The notes under the pieces: model-generated
The model's input: the letters and a program-made list of their open reading frames with translations, nothing else
The model's database searches: none
Told to the model about the DNA's origin: nothing
Assembly: GCA_964412455.1 (NCBI GenBank)
Contig: CAYPOT010000043.1
Coordinates: forward strand, 1-32,796
From: JAAXXJ01 sp964412455
GTDB lineage: Bacteria > Nitrospirota > UBA9217
DNA: 32,796 nt
Reading direction: 5' to 3'
Program-made: the position numbers and the translations under genes
Shown here: in pieces, positions 7,335 to 14,272 of the stretch
Layout of the letters: every line of letters starts with the position of its first letter
Position numbering within the stretch: the first letter of the stretch is position 1

Positions 7335-7595
7335 TTATTTCTTAACTTTCTCCTTGTCCTTGCGGACAACGATACGCCATTCTTTTTCACTGGTCTGTTC
7401 CACCACCAGGACCTTTTGCCCCTCGTTCTCCATGCTCCTGGGCACGTTCTCGACGGCCGCCTTGTGGTCAAGGATGATCTCGAGCACCTCTCCGACGTTC
7501 ATCTTTTCGATCGCCAGCTTGGAGCGCACGAACGTATACGGACATACCTGACCCCTGATGTCGATCGTCTTATCAACTTTAATGTCGTCGGCCAT
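7335..7595 (-). CDS. TusA-family sulfurtransferase/sulfur carrier
   Basis: The 86-residue protein has the compact TusA (SirA-like) fold, with TIDIRGQVCPYTFVRSKLAI around the single cysteine Cys18. In classical TusA the motif is CPxP; here it is CPYT, a variant I associate with TusA-like proteins of anaerobes. Family members pass persulfide sulfur between proteins through this cysteine. Given an E1-like enzyme without a rhodanese domain next door, this protein is a reasonable sulfur donor for thiocarboxylate formation, but that is inferred. The frame extends 23 codons upstream across the end of hom. The ATG at 7595 is preferred because GGGGAGAG lies just upstream and it places the motif at the usual position. 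It starts 17 bases after the hom stop. Confidence 0.9.
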   Translation of the reverse strand: MADDIKVDKTIDIRGQVCPYTFVRSKLAIEKMNVGEVLEIILDHKAAVENVPRSMENEGQKVLVVEQTSEKEWRIVVRKDKEKVKK

Positions 7596-7612
7596 TATCT
7601 CTCCCCTGCAGA

Positions 7613-8926
7613 TTACTTCTGCCCTTCTTCCACCCGTATCACCATGGTGGGACCGGCAACACAATCCATCGTGTTGATCTCGGCCAATGCGCTCCGCACG
7701 TTGCGCTCCACCGCTTCGTGGGACATCATGACCAGGGGAACGGCCTCAGCCGCGCCGCGTCCTTTCTGGATCACCGACTCGATGCTGATGTTGTTCTTCC
7801 CGAGCACTCCCGAGATGCGTGACAGGACTCCCGGCTTGTCCATGGCAGTGAACCGCAGATAGTAGCAGGACGTAATGTCGTCCATTTTCCGGATCTTCAG
7901 CGTTTCGCGTTCACGGAACCCGGCCACGGGCATTCTGCCCGCGCAGCCCGACACCAGGTCCCTGCCGATGTCCATGATGTCGCTCACCACGGCGCTCCCC
8001 GTGGGCATGTCACCAGCGCCCCTGCCGGAGAACATCGTTGAGCCCACGGCGTTTCCGACGACGTTCAGAGCGTTGAAAACACCGTCCACCGTGGCGATGG
8101 AAAAATCCCGGGGAAGCATGGTTGGATGCACCCGCGCTTCGACCTCGTTGCCGGCCCGTTTAGTGATGGCAAGAAGCTTGATCTTGTAGCCGAGGTCGTG
8201 TGCGAATTCGATGTCCAGCGGAGTGATCTTCGAAATGCCCTCCGTGTAGATGTCCTCGAACTTCACCGGTGTGCCAAAGGCCAGCATGGTCAGGATCGCG
8301 AGCTTGTGCGCTGAATCAGTACCCTCGATATCGAACGTCGGGTCGGCTTCGGCATACCCTTTCGCCTGGGCTTCTTTCAGCACCTCGTCGAACTTCCGTC
8401 CCTCGTTCGTCATGAGGGTCAGGATGTAGTTGCAAGTGCCGTTCACGATGCCGTACATGGATTCGATCTGGTTCGCCGCGAGTCCGTCCCGGAGCGCCCT
8501 GAGGATGGGGATGCCCCCGGCCACGGACGCCTCGAAGCCCACGGACACGCCGGCCTTTTGCGCGGCGGCATAGATCTCTTCGCCGTGGACGGCCAGGAGC
8601 GCCTTGTTCGCCGTCACCACGTGTTTCCTGTTCTTGATCGCTTCAAGGATGAACTCACGGGCAGGTTTGTAACCACCCATGAGCTCCACCACGATGTCGA
8701 TGTCGGGATCGGTGATGAGCTCTTTTGCGTCGTTCGTAAGCTGCACATCGCCCAGTTTGACGCCCCGGTCGCGCTTGATGTCCAGGTCGGCGATCTTCTT
8801 GAGTTTCACCGGAATGCCCAGCCTGCGCTTGATGATGTCAGCGTTCTCGATAAGGATGCACGCGGTCCCCGATCCCACGGTCCCGAAACCGATGATGCCG
8901 ATGTTGACGGATTTCTTCGATGTCAT
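7613..8926 (-). CDS. hom: homoserine dehydrogenase
   Basis: Reduces aspartate semialdehyde to homoserine, the branch point to threonine and methionine. The 437-residue protein has the NAD(P) loop GFGTVGSG (13-20), the catalytic segment ANKALLA, GGIPILRALRDGLAANQI, GIVNGTCNYILT and the substrate region EADPTFDIEGTDSAHKLAIL. A C-terminal ACT domain of about 80 residues begins near YYLRFTAMDKPGVLSRI, so feedback control by threonine is likely. The length is normal for the monofunctional ACT-containing class. A TTG-initiated extension is possible, but the ATG at 8926 has GAGGAAGAG at good spacing. It is the first gene of the long minus-strand operon, and a strong promoter lies about 240 bases upstream. 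Confidence 0.96.
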   Translation of the reverse strand: MTSKKSVNIGIIGFGTVGSGTACILIENADIIKRRLGIPVKLKKIADLDIKRDRGVKLGDVQLTNDAKELITDPDIDIVVELMGGYKPAREFILEAIKNRKHVVTANKALLAVHGEEIYAAAQKAGVSVGFEASVAGGIPILRALRDGLAANQIESMYGIVNGTCNYILTLMTNEGRKFDEVLKEAQAKGYAEADPTFDIEGTDSAHKLAILTMLAFGTPVKFEDIYTEGISKITPLDIEFAHDLGYKIKLLAITKRAGNEVEARVHPTMLPRDFSIATVDGVFNALNVVGNAVGSTMFSGRGAGDMPTGSAVVSDIMDIGRDLVSGCAGRMPVAGFRERETLKIRKMDDITSCYYLRFTAMDKPGVLSRISGVLGKNNISIESVIQKGRGAAEAVPLVMMSHEAVERNVRSALAEINTMDCVAGPTMVIRVEEGQK

Positions 8927-8947
8927 TTCTGCTCTTCCTCTCCGCAA

Positions 8948-9060
8948 ATCTCATATCCCAAAAAACAAATCCCAAATTATTTCTAAATGCCGATGGTCCA
9001 TCGTACAAACGTTTGAACTCCTGCCTTTCGATATTTTGAAGCTTTTTTGTTGTTTGATGC
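8948..9060. repeat. word-repeat segment in the hom leader
   Basis: On the minus strand the segment contains GTTCAAACGTTTGTACGATGG and AAATAATTTGGGATTTG followed by TTTTTTGGGATATGAG, with repeated TTTGGGAT words and the palindrome-like CAAACGTTTG. It resembles the other intergenic word repeats of this window in style but is more degraded. It lies between the promoter and the start of hom. Confidence 0.45.
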
Positions 9061-9173
9061 TTGTGATCCGGGCTCCGCCGTGGTAAGAACAAGCAGGGAA
9101 AGGACTTCCTTATATCCTCTTGTTTCTAAAGTAATTATTTTGATTGTCGGTGCCGGAAAAGAGGGCAAGGCTG

Positions 9174-9202
9174 ATAATAAAACACCTTGGAACGTTTGTC
9201 AA
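9174..9202 (-). promoter_or_regulatory. sigma-70 promoter for the hom operon
   Basis: On the minus strand TTGACA (9202-9197) is followed after 17 bases by TATTAT (9179-9174), close to the sigma-70 consensus. Transcription would start near 9167, giving a leader of about 240 bases before hom. The rest of the 404-base gap (8927-9330) holds the degraded word repeat and no gene I can support. Confidence 0.6.
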
Positions 9203-9330
9203 TATAAAATCCCAAATGCAGGAGTGAATTCCATCGGGAAATTGAATGGTTATCCGGTTTATTGACGGTGCAGAGACACGATCGGCGGGAAGCGGTGTGA
9301 CGCGGTCCGCCGTAATGATCCGGGGAGGAA

Positions 9331-10914
9331 TCAGAACCTCTTTTCCTTCATCAGGTCTTCCTTGAACTTCTCAACCCAGTGGCCCTGCTCGTCGGCATTC
9401 CATCCAAGTTCCCTCGCCGCTATCCCTGCGATCTGCGGCGCCTGCGGCTCACCGCGGGAGGCGGTTATGCCCGTATGCATCCTGCGGAGCAGGATGTCGG
9501 AGATGGTCTTCGCGCCTTCTTCGCGGATGCCGTACAGGACCTGGGCGCGGATATCCATGCTTTCGGGAGAGATCGGCTCGGCGAGACGCGGGTCATCCCC
9601 TGTATATTGCAATATCTTTTCCACCCGAGATCCGTAGAAATGAATGAGATGACGCACGGTCCCGGGTGCGACGCCAAAACGTTCCGCCAGCCGCGGCACG
9701 GTCTCTTTCACGTACTCGTCCAGACCTGCGGGAAGGCTCCCGGCAAGAGGCGTCCTCTGCGTTACGCACGATGCCTTTCTGCCGAGCTTTTTGCACGCTT
9801 CATCAACGACGTCCTCCGCCATGTTGCGATAGGTCGTGTACTTCCCGCCGGCAATGGTGATGATGCGCCCCGTCCGTCCCTCAGGGACCACCCGGTGCTT
9901 GCGCGATATCCTGCTCTCCTGCTCACCCGCGAACGCCAGCGGACGTATGCCCGCGTAGGTGTAGAGGATCGACCCTTTCGTGAGGTTCAGTCCCGGCAGG
10001 ATGCGCCTGCTTTCGTTCAGGAGATAGTCGACATCGTCGGTATCGGCATGCACCTCGTCCAGGTCGCCGGCGTACTTCGTGTCCGTCGTGCCGATGAGGG
10101 ACCATCTGTCCATCGGGATGATGAAGAACATCCTGCCGTCCTTGGACGCCACAAAGAGCGACTGTTCGGACAGCTTCGGCACGATCAGGTGAATGCCCTT
10201 GGTCGGATAAATGATCTTGTTCCGGTCGATCCCGCCGGCCTTGCGGACCTGGTCGACCCAGGGCCCGCCTGCGTTGATAAGCGCCCGGGAACGGAAAGTT
10301 CCGGTAGAACCCGATAGCGTATCGCGGGCCGTCACGACGATGCCGTCGGCTGTTTCCTCGATCTTCTCCGCCCCCCGGTAGTTCATCACCGTCGCGCCCG
10401 CCTCCCGGGCGGCGACGATGTTCTCAATCACCAGCCGCTCAGGCAGGATGATCTGGTGGTCATAGAACAGCGCGCTCCCCTTCAGCCCCGTTCGGTTCAG
10501 GTGGGGTTCCAGGGAAAGGGTCTTTTCCGTTCCGGACGTGAAGTAATGCGGAATGTCCTTCTCCCGGGACAGGAGTTCGTAAAGATGGATGCCGACGGAT
10601 ATGGCGGCCCTTCCGTGCGGATCGCCCTGATAGATCGGGATCAGGATCGGCATGGGCGTTATGAGGTACGGGCACTGCCTGCGGAGAATGGCCCGTTCCC
10701 TGAGCGCCTCGGCAACGAGGTCCACCTCGAAGTTCGCCAGATACCGCAGTCCTCCGTGAACGAGCCGTGTGGTCTTCGAGCTCACCCCGGACGCGTAGTC
10801 GCGTTTCTCCAACAGCAGCGTCGAGAGCCCGCGAAGCGCGGCATCCCGCGCCACCCCCGCGCCGGTTATCCCGCCGCCGATGACGATGAGGTCGAAAACG
10901 CGATCAGGTTCCAT
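9331..10914 (-). CDS. glpD: aerobic-type glycerol-3-phosphate dehydrogenase
   Basis: FAD-dependent oxidation of sn-glycerol 3-phosphate to dihydroxyacetone phosphate at the membrane, feeding electrons to quinone. The 527-residue protein shows the FAD-binding GGGITGAG (13-20) with acidic LLLEKRDYASG after it, and SSKTTRLVHGGLRYL (45-59), typical of GlpD. The DAO domain runs to about 350, and a C-terminal helical domain with RVEKILQYTG and LLRRMHTGI follows. It matches the single-subunit GlpD class. The ATG at 10914 is chosen because AGGAGGAGT precedes it directly; the open frame further upstream has no family character. A glycerophosphodiesterase gene lies upstream on the same strand, fitting use of lipid-derived glycerol phosphate. 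Confidence 0.95.
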   Translation of the reverse strand: MEPDRVFDLIVIGGGITGAGVARDAALRGLSTLLLEKRDYASGVSSKTTRLVHGGLRYLANFEVDLVAEALRERAILRRQCPYLITPMPILIPIYQGDPHGRAAISVGIHLYELLSREKDIPHYFTSGTEKTLSLEPHLNRTGLKGSALFYDHQIILPERLVIENIVAAREAGATVMNYRGAEKIEETADGIVVTARDTLSGSTGTFRSRALINAGGPWVDQVRKAGGIDRNKIIYPTKGIHLIVPKLSEQSLFVASKDGRMFFIIPMDRWSLIGTTDTKYAGDLDEVHADTDDVDYLLNESRRILPGLNLTKGSILYTYAGIRPLAFAGEQESRISRKHRVVPEGRTGRIITIAGGKYTTYRNMAEDVVDEACKKLGRKASCVTQRTPLAGSLPAGLDEYVKETVPRLAERFGVAPGTVRHLIHFYGSRVEKILQYTGDDPRLAEPISPESMDIRAQVLYGIREEGAKTISDILLRRMHTGITASRGEPQAPQIAGIAARELGWNADEQGHWVEKFKEDLMKEKRF

Positions 10915-10998
10915 ACTCCTCCTGCCCAGTATGAAGCTCCGCGCAGCAAGCTTCGGGATCAATGGATCAACTATCAGGATAAAACAAAGGATAATTTC

Positions 10999-11156
10999 TC
11001 GTAAAGCCGCAAAGCTCGCAAAGAAAGACAGGAATCTGGATCAACTGCCAGAATCAATAAGTGCATCTCACCGCAGAGGTCGCCGAGGACACAGAGGAAA
11101 GATCGTGCAGATTCAGTCAGGCATACTTCGCGATCTCTGCATTCTATGCGGCAAAA
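10999..11156. repeat. CGCAGAG/GCAAAG word repeat, relative of the 3878-3984 element
   Basis: CGTAAAGCCGCAAAGCTCGC (10999 on) is followed by ACCGCAGAGGTCGCCGAGGA at 11070-11089, and is closed by CGCGATCTCTGCATTCTATG near 11130-11149 with GCGGCAAAAT after it. The outer words are inverted complements. It occupies most of the glpD upstream gap and shares CACCGCAGAG...GATCTCTGC with the element at 3878-3984. Confidence 0.65.
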
Positions 11157-11252
11157 TGTAAATTAAATTTTTCCCACAAGACACACAATTAATCACATTT
11201 AATTGACAATCTATCCCACTTTTATTATAAATTAAAGACTTTAAATATTTAA
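11157..11252. other. AT-rich stretch between glpD and the GDPD gene
   Basis: About 95 bases of strongly AT-rich DNA with the palindrome TTAAATATTTAA near its right end. On the minus strand it contains TATAAT, but the matching -35 (TTAAAT) is poor, so a promoter for glpD is only possible. No gene or RNA is recognised here. Confidence 0.4.
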
Positions 11253-11939
11253 TTACCCCACAATTCGTCTTAGCATTCCAGGATCATTACTGTAGATCCC
11301 ATCGACACCCCATGAGATAAGCTGTTCTGCTTCCTTCTCTTTATCGACGGTCCAGACATAGACCTCGATGTTCTCGCTATGACATGAGGTTATGAGTTCC
11401 CGCGAAACTGTCTTCCTGTTCAAGCTGATGACAGGGTATCCTTTTGCCCGGTATACGCCCACTTCCGACGGTGCAAAGACGTCAAAAATGCCCGCCACCG
11501 GCACGTTCGGCAGCACCCTCTTCGCCTCGATGACCTCCCGTTCTTTGAACGACGAGATCATCAGCCTCCCCTGGTAACCCGTTCCGACGATATGAGCCGC
11601 GGTCAACGCGCCGGCACCCTCGCTTTTGATCTCAATGTTCAGCCCGACCTTGCCCGCAACAAGGGCAAGCACATCTTTCAGGTTCGGAATTTGCTCACCG
11701 TTCTTCAGCCTGACCCTGGCGATCTCGTCCGACAGGGAACCTTCGATATTGATGTTGCCGTCCGCGGTTCTCCCGGTTTCCTTATCATGCATCACGTAGA
11801 GGTTGTTATCGCGGCTTTTACGGATGTCGAATTCGATCATGTCCACCGGAATGGAAAGAGCAAGACGGAAGGCCTCGAGGGAATTTTCCAGGGCGCGTGA
11901 GGCGTCTCCCCGATGGGCAATGACAAGGGGTTTAGGCAT
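11253..11939 (-). CDS. glycerophosphodiester phosphodiesterase
   Basis: Hydrolyses glycerophosphodiesters (deacylated phospholipids) to an alcohol and glycerol 3-phosphate. The 228-residue protein is a complete small GDPD barrel. His9-Arg10 lie in AHRG, then Glu18-Asn19, the metal pair Glu36 and Asp38 in MIEFDIR, His51-Asp52 in VMHDKETGRT, and Glu103/Lys105 in NIEIKSEG. The C-terminal VYVWTVDKEKEAEQL and GVDGIYSNDP are also typical. There is no signal peptide, so a cytoplasmic (UgpQ-like) enzyme is expected. No clear ribosome binding site precedes the ATG, which directly follows a repeat. It lies between the patatin-like gene and glpD on the same strand, so its product could feed GlpD. Confidence 0.93.
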   Translation of the reverse strand: MPKPLVIAHRGDASRALENSLEAFRLALSIPVDMIEFDIRKSRDNNLYVMHDKETGRTADGNINIEGSLSDEIARVRLKNGEQIPNLKDVLALVAGKVGLNIEIKSEGAGALTAAHIVGTGYQGRLMISSFKEREVIEAKRVLPNVPVAGIFDVFAPSEVGVYRAKGYPVISLNRKTVSRELITSCHSENIEVYVWTVDKEKEAEQLISWGVDGIYSNDPGMLRRIVG

Positions 11940-11949
11940 GCAATTGTTC

Positions 11950-11997
11950 GTAGCTCATAGCTCGTAGCTCAGTTCGTAACCATGAGCTATGGGCTAC
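11950..11997. repeat. TAGCTCATAGCTC inverted repeat
   Basis: GTAGCTCATAGCTCGTAGCTC at 11950-11970 faces CATGAGCTATGGGCTAC at 11981-11997, an imperfect hairpin. It lies between the patatin-like gene and the GDPD gene and is another of the window's intergenic word repeats. Confidence 0.7.
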
Positions 11998-12015
11998 CGG
12001 CTGGCGCTGTCTGAT

Positions 12016-12969
12016 TTACTGTTTCGGCCCCACGACCTTCTCCAGGAGGATGTCCTTGATGACCTTGATCTGGTCCACGAGCTTCTTCGGCGGAACCGCG
12101 GCGCGATGGATGGCGCTCCGGATGGCCACCATGCGTTCGAGCGTGGCAAGCTCCCCCTTCCGGATAAGATCGCTGGGGTCGCTGAAATCCGCCCAGTGAA
12201 TATGGCCCACGGCCGGATGGATCGATACATCGGCCTCTTCGAGGAGAAGTTCGTTCAGATACACCCGGGTGACCGCATCGGCACGGAGCACAATGTCCAG
12301 GCCCGACGTATCGCTGAACTTGGCCATCTCGCTCGAGACATCAACGGCGATGACCACATCGGCGCCCATGTTCTGAGCGCAGATCACGGGGACGCGCTCC
12401 ACCCATCCCCCATCAACCAGCATCATGTCGCCGTCCTTCACCGGCGGAAAGATTCCCGGCAGGGCGCAGCTTGCCCGGACTGCGGTCCGCATCGAGCCGC
12501 TCGTATAGACGACACGCTTGCCGTTGCGGATATCGGTGGCAACGCACGCGAAGGGGATCTTGGTATCCTCGATATTGATATCGGGGATGATGGGGTTCAG
12601 GAACTCCTCGTACTCTTTTTCCGATATGAAGGCGGGCTTGGTTGCGGTAACTCCCCAGAAATACCCTTTCCGGATCAGATTCGCCATATCGGCGAAAAAA
12701 CCGTGATCGTTGCTGGGCTGTTCCAAACGACGGATGAACTCAAGGCGGGTCTTCCGGGAGCGGAAACTGCGAAGATACTGGTCCACCCTGCCGATCCAGT
12801 ACTCAGCATCCGGCTGGGAAGCATACAGTCCTCCCATGAGGGCGCCGAGACTGGTTCCCGCGATCATATCAACGGGGAGCTTGGCGTCCTCGAACACCTT
12901 GAGCACGCCAAGATGGGCAAGGCCCCGCGCCGCCCCGCCTCCCAATGCCAGACAGACCTTCGGTTCCAT
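12016..12969 (-). CDS. patatin-like phospholipase (RssA/NTE family)
   Basis: A serine lipid acyl hydrolase of 317 residues. It shows the oxyanion loop GGGAARG (10-16), the nucleophile elbow GTSLG with Ser40, and the DGG motif with Asp186 completing the Ser-Asp dyad. The middle ACVATDIRNGKRVVYTSG and RASCALPGIFPPV segments are typical of bacterial patatins such as RssA. No signal peptide is seen, so it is probably cytoplasmic or loosely membrane-bound. The frame runs 36 codons further upstream, but the ATG at 12969 has GGAGGAG at good spacing and places the glycine-rich motif near the start, as usual. Its products could feed the neighbouring diesterase, but that link is inferred. Confidence 0.92.
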   Translation of the reverse strand: MEPKVCLALGGGAARGLAHLGVLKVFEDAKLPVDMIAGTSLGALMGGLYASQPDAEYWIGRVDQYLRSFRSRKTRLEFIRRLEQPSNDHGFFADMANLIRKGYFWGVTATKPAFISEKEYEEFLNPIIPDINIEDTKIPFACVATDIRNGKRVVYTSGSMRTAVRASCALPGIFPPVKDGDMMLVDGGWVERVPVICAQNMGADVVIAVDVSSEMAKFSDTSGLDIVLRADAVTRVYLNELLLEEADVSIHPAVGHIHWADFSDPSDLIRKGELATLERMVAIRSAIHRAAVPPKKLVDQIKVIKDILLEKVVGPKQ

Positions 12970-13089
12970 CAACTCCTCCGTCTGAGAATTCACCAGTTTG
13001 TGCAGTGTACCGCTTTTATTCAACAGCCTATCACGTTGCTCCGTCCAGGATCTGCTTGCACGTGACAATATTTCCATCGATGAACCGGA

Positions 13090-13380
13090 CTATGCTCCCG
13101 CAAACCTCTTCAACGAGTGCATGATGTCATCGGTACCAAGGTTGCCTTTGATGCCGTGCTCGGAAAACAAATTCAGCGTCTCTATCTGATTGAGGCCGAG
13201 AAGCCTCGATGCCACGGCGAGAGATACCTTGCCTGAACGATATCTCTCAGCGACATAGGTTTCGAAGCCAATGGCGATCAACTTTCGTATCGCTGTCGTT
13301 TCCTCGATCTTTTCCTCTTTTTCAACAAGGGCGACGGCATCAAGGAGCTCAGCCGGCATTCGGATTGACTTTGTTTTCAT
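13090..13380 (-). CDS. RHH/UPF0175-like antitoxin
   Basis: The 96-residue protein starts with a ribbon-helix-helix-like segment (MKTKSIRMPAELLDAVALVEKEE would be its span, 1-23), followed by TAIRKLIAIGFETYVAERYRSGKVS and AVASRLLGLNQIETLNLF. The YRSGKVSLAVASRLLG part is typical of UPF0175-type antitoxins. It overlaps the preceding PIN gene by four bases (ATGA), so the two are translationally coupled. Antitoxins of this kind bind their own operator and neutralise the PIN ribonuclease. The order here is toxin first and antitoxin second, the reverse of the commonest layout. The gene function is inferred from the pairing and the N-terminal fold. Confidence 0.82.
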   Translation of the reverse strand: MKTKSIRMPAELLDAVALVEKEEKIEETTAIRKLIAIGFETYVAERYRSGKVSLAVASRLLGLNQIETLNLFSEHGIKGNLGTDDIMHSLKRFAGA

Positions 13381-13856
13381 GTTGCACCCCTCTTCTCGAT
13401 GAATAATCTGACCGTATGGTATTCGCTTTCACTGATATGTGAGGCAAGTTCTTCAAGACTCTTCAGTGCGTCCATTGATTTCAATATGCCTTGCTTATGC
13501 ATGATCGCGATGCAGGTAGCCGGCGTCAGATAGGGAATACCGAACAGTTTCAACTGCCGGATGAATTGTTTGTCATCGCTGCCGATAGCTTCAAAACCTC
13601 CACCCTGAAATAAAGCTACAGCCTCTTGCTCTCCCACGACTTTTTTCGACCCCTGCGCAGCGACGACCTTGATGCGGCCATTCGCAATGTTGTCATCAAT
13701 GATTACCGCATCGGGAAGCGCCTTTGCTTTCCCGCCATCAACGACCTCTTCTTTGACACGACGGGGGATACAGATTGAAAAAGCCTGGCAAACACGTTCC
13801 TTGATGCCGGCCTTCGTCAGCTTAATGAGGCAATCCGCATCCATGATAATTTTCAT
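13377..13856 (-). CDS. PIN-domain toxin ribonuclease
   Basis: The 159-residue protein has a PIN-like layout: an early MDADCLIKLTK with Asp6, Glu36 or Glu37 in RRVKEEVVD, Glu76 in VGEQEAVALF and Asp94-Asp95 in IGSDDKQF. These acidic residues bind Mg2+ in PIN nucleases, which cut RNA. The C-terminal LTPATCIAIMHKQGIL is common in DUF3368-like PIN proteins. It shares an ATGA overlap with the antitoxin gene downstream. A good promoter lies so close that the mRNA probably begins at or within three bases of the ATG, and no Shine-Dalgarno sequence is present. Function as a toxin is inferred from the pair. Confidence 0.82.
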   Translation of the reverse strand: MKIIMDADCLIKLTKAGIKERVCQAFSICIPRRVKEEVVDGGKAKALPDAVIIDDNIANGRIKVVAAQGSKKVVGEQEAVALFQGGGFEAIGSDDKQFIRQLKLFGIPYLTPATCIAIMHKQGILKSMDALKSLEELASHISESEYHTVRLFIEKRGAT

Positions 13857-13863
13857 GTCTTAC

Positions 13864-13891
13864 ATTGTAACTTATAGATGACAAATGTCAA
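13864..13891 (-). promoter_or_regulatory. promoter of the PIN/antitoxin pair
   Basis: TTGACA (13891-13886), a 16-base spacer and TACAAT (13869-13864) on the minus strand. The predicted start, six or seven bases further on, falls at 13857-13860, next to the ATG at 13856. This implies a leaderless transcript. Confidence 0.6.
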
Positions 13892-14230
13892 GGGATTTTA
13901 ATAACGATGGGGATGAGAAGCCCCCAAAGGAAAAACAGAGCAGGAACCAAAAGGCAAAAACTAAAAGGCGTCTCTGCGAGAAAATGGTTTTTCACTGATA
14001 AAATACGAAAGAGCCATAAATTCCGACAGAAAATACCCCAGGGTCGTGTCATTGTTTAATGCAATGGTGCAATAACATAAGCTTTTCCCCGCACATTCAC
14101 GTCTCTTGCCGTCATTCCGGCTTGTCCGGAATCTTTCCTGTATTTTCAGAAGGATTCCCGACGCGCTTCGCTTGCGGGAATGACGTTATAGGGGTTTATG
14201 GTCGACTTTGACGTGATCGTGAAAATACCC
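13892..14230. other. non-coding stretch between the toxin pair and the regulator
   Basis: No gene is supported in these roughly 340 bases. The left half is A-rich without clear structure. The right half holds the GTCATTCC inverted repeat at 14111-14184. The two outward-facing promoters of the PIN pair and the regulator flank it. Confidence 0.5.
14111..14184. repeat. GTCATTCC inverted repeat with two hairpins
   Basis: GTCATTCC at 14111-14118 is inverted as GGAATGAC at 14177-14184. Inside, ATTCCGG/CCGGAAT (14114-14132) and ATTCCCG/CGGGAAT (14154-14181) each form a stem. This is a familiar REP-like style of bacterial intergenic repeat. The core word TTCCGGCTTGTCCGG recurs inverted at 32678-32692. 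Confidence 0.75.
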
Positions 14231-14260
14231 TTGACATGATTCTCCTTTCTGTGGTACGTT
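14231..14260 (+). promoter_or_regulatory. promoter of the winged-helix regulator
   Basis: TTGACA at 14231-14236, an 18-base spacer, then TACGTT at 14255-14260. The predicted start falls at 14266-14268, on the ATG itself, so a leaderless mRNA is expected. No Shine-Dalgarno sequence is present. Confidence 0.5.
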
Positions 14261-14272
14261 CATATTATGAAC
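14258..14272. promoter_or_regulatory. palindrome over the start codon, candidate operator
   Basis: GTTCATA, a central T, then TATGAAC: a perfect 7-bp inverted repeat overlapping the predicted -10 end, the transcription start and the ATG of the regulator. A dimeric winged-helix protein bound here would block its own transcription. Autoregulation is inferred. Confidence 0.45.

Noticed and set aside
6444..7862. Long plus-strand open frame of 472 codons opposite the E1-like and TusA-like genes
   Set aside because: It spans several minus-strand genes and two repeats and shows no family motif. The opposite strand has clear motifs throughout.
8927..9167. SAM riboswitch or T-box in the hom leader
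   Set aside because: I looked for the conserved core words of SAM-I, lysine and T-box elements and found none. A covariance search would be decisive.
9047..9265. Plus-strand open frame of 72 codons upstream of hom
   Set aside because: It lies opposite the promoter and leader, has no ribosome binding site and no family character.
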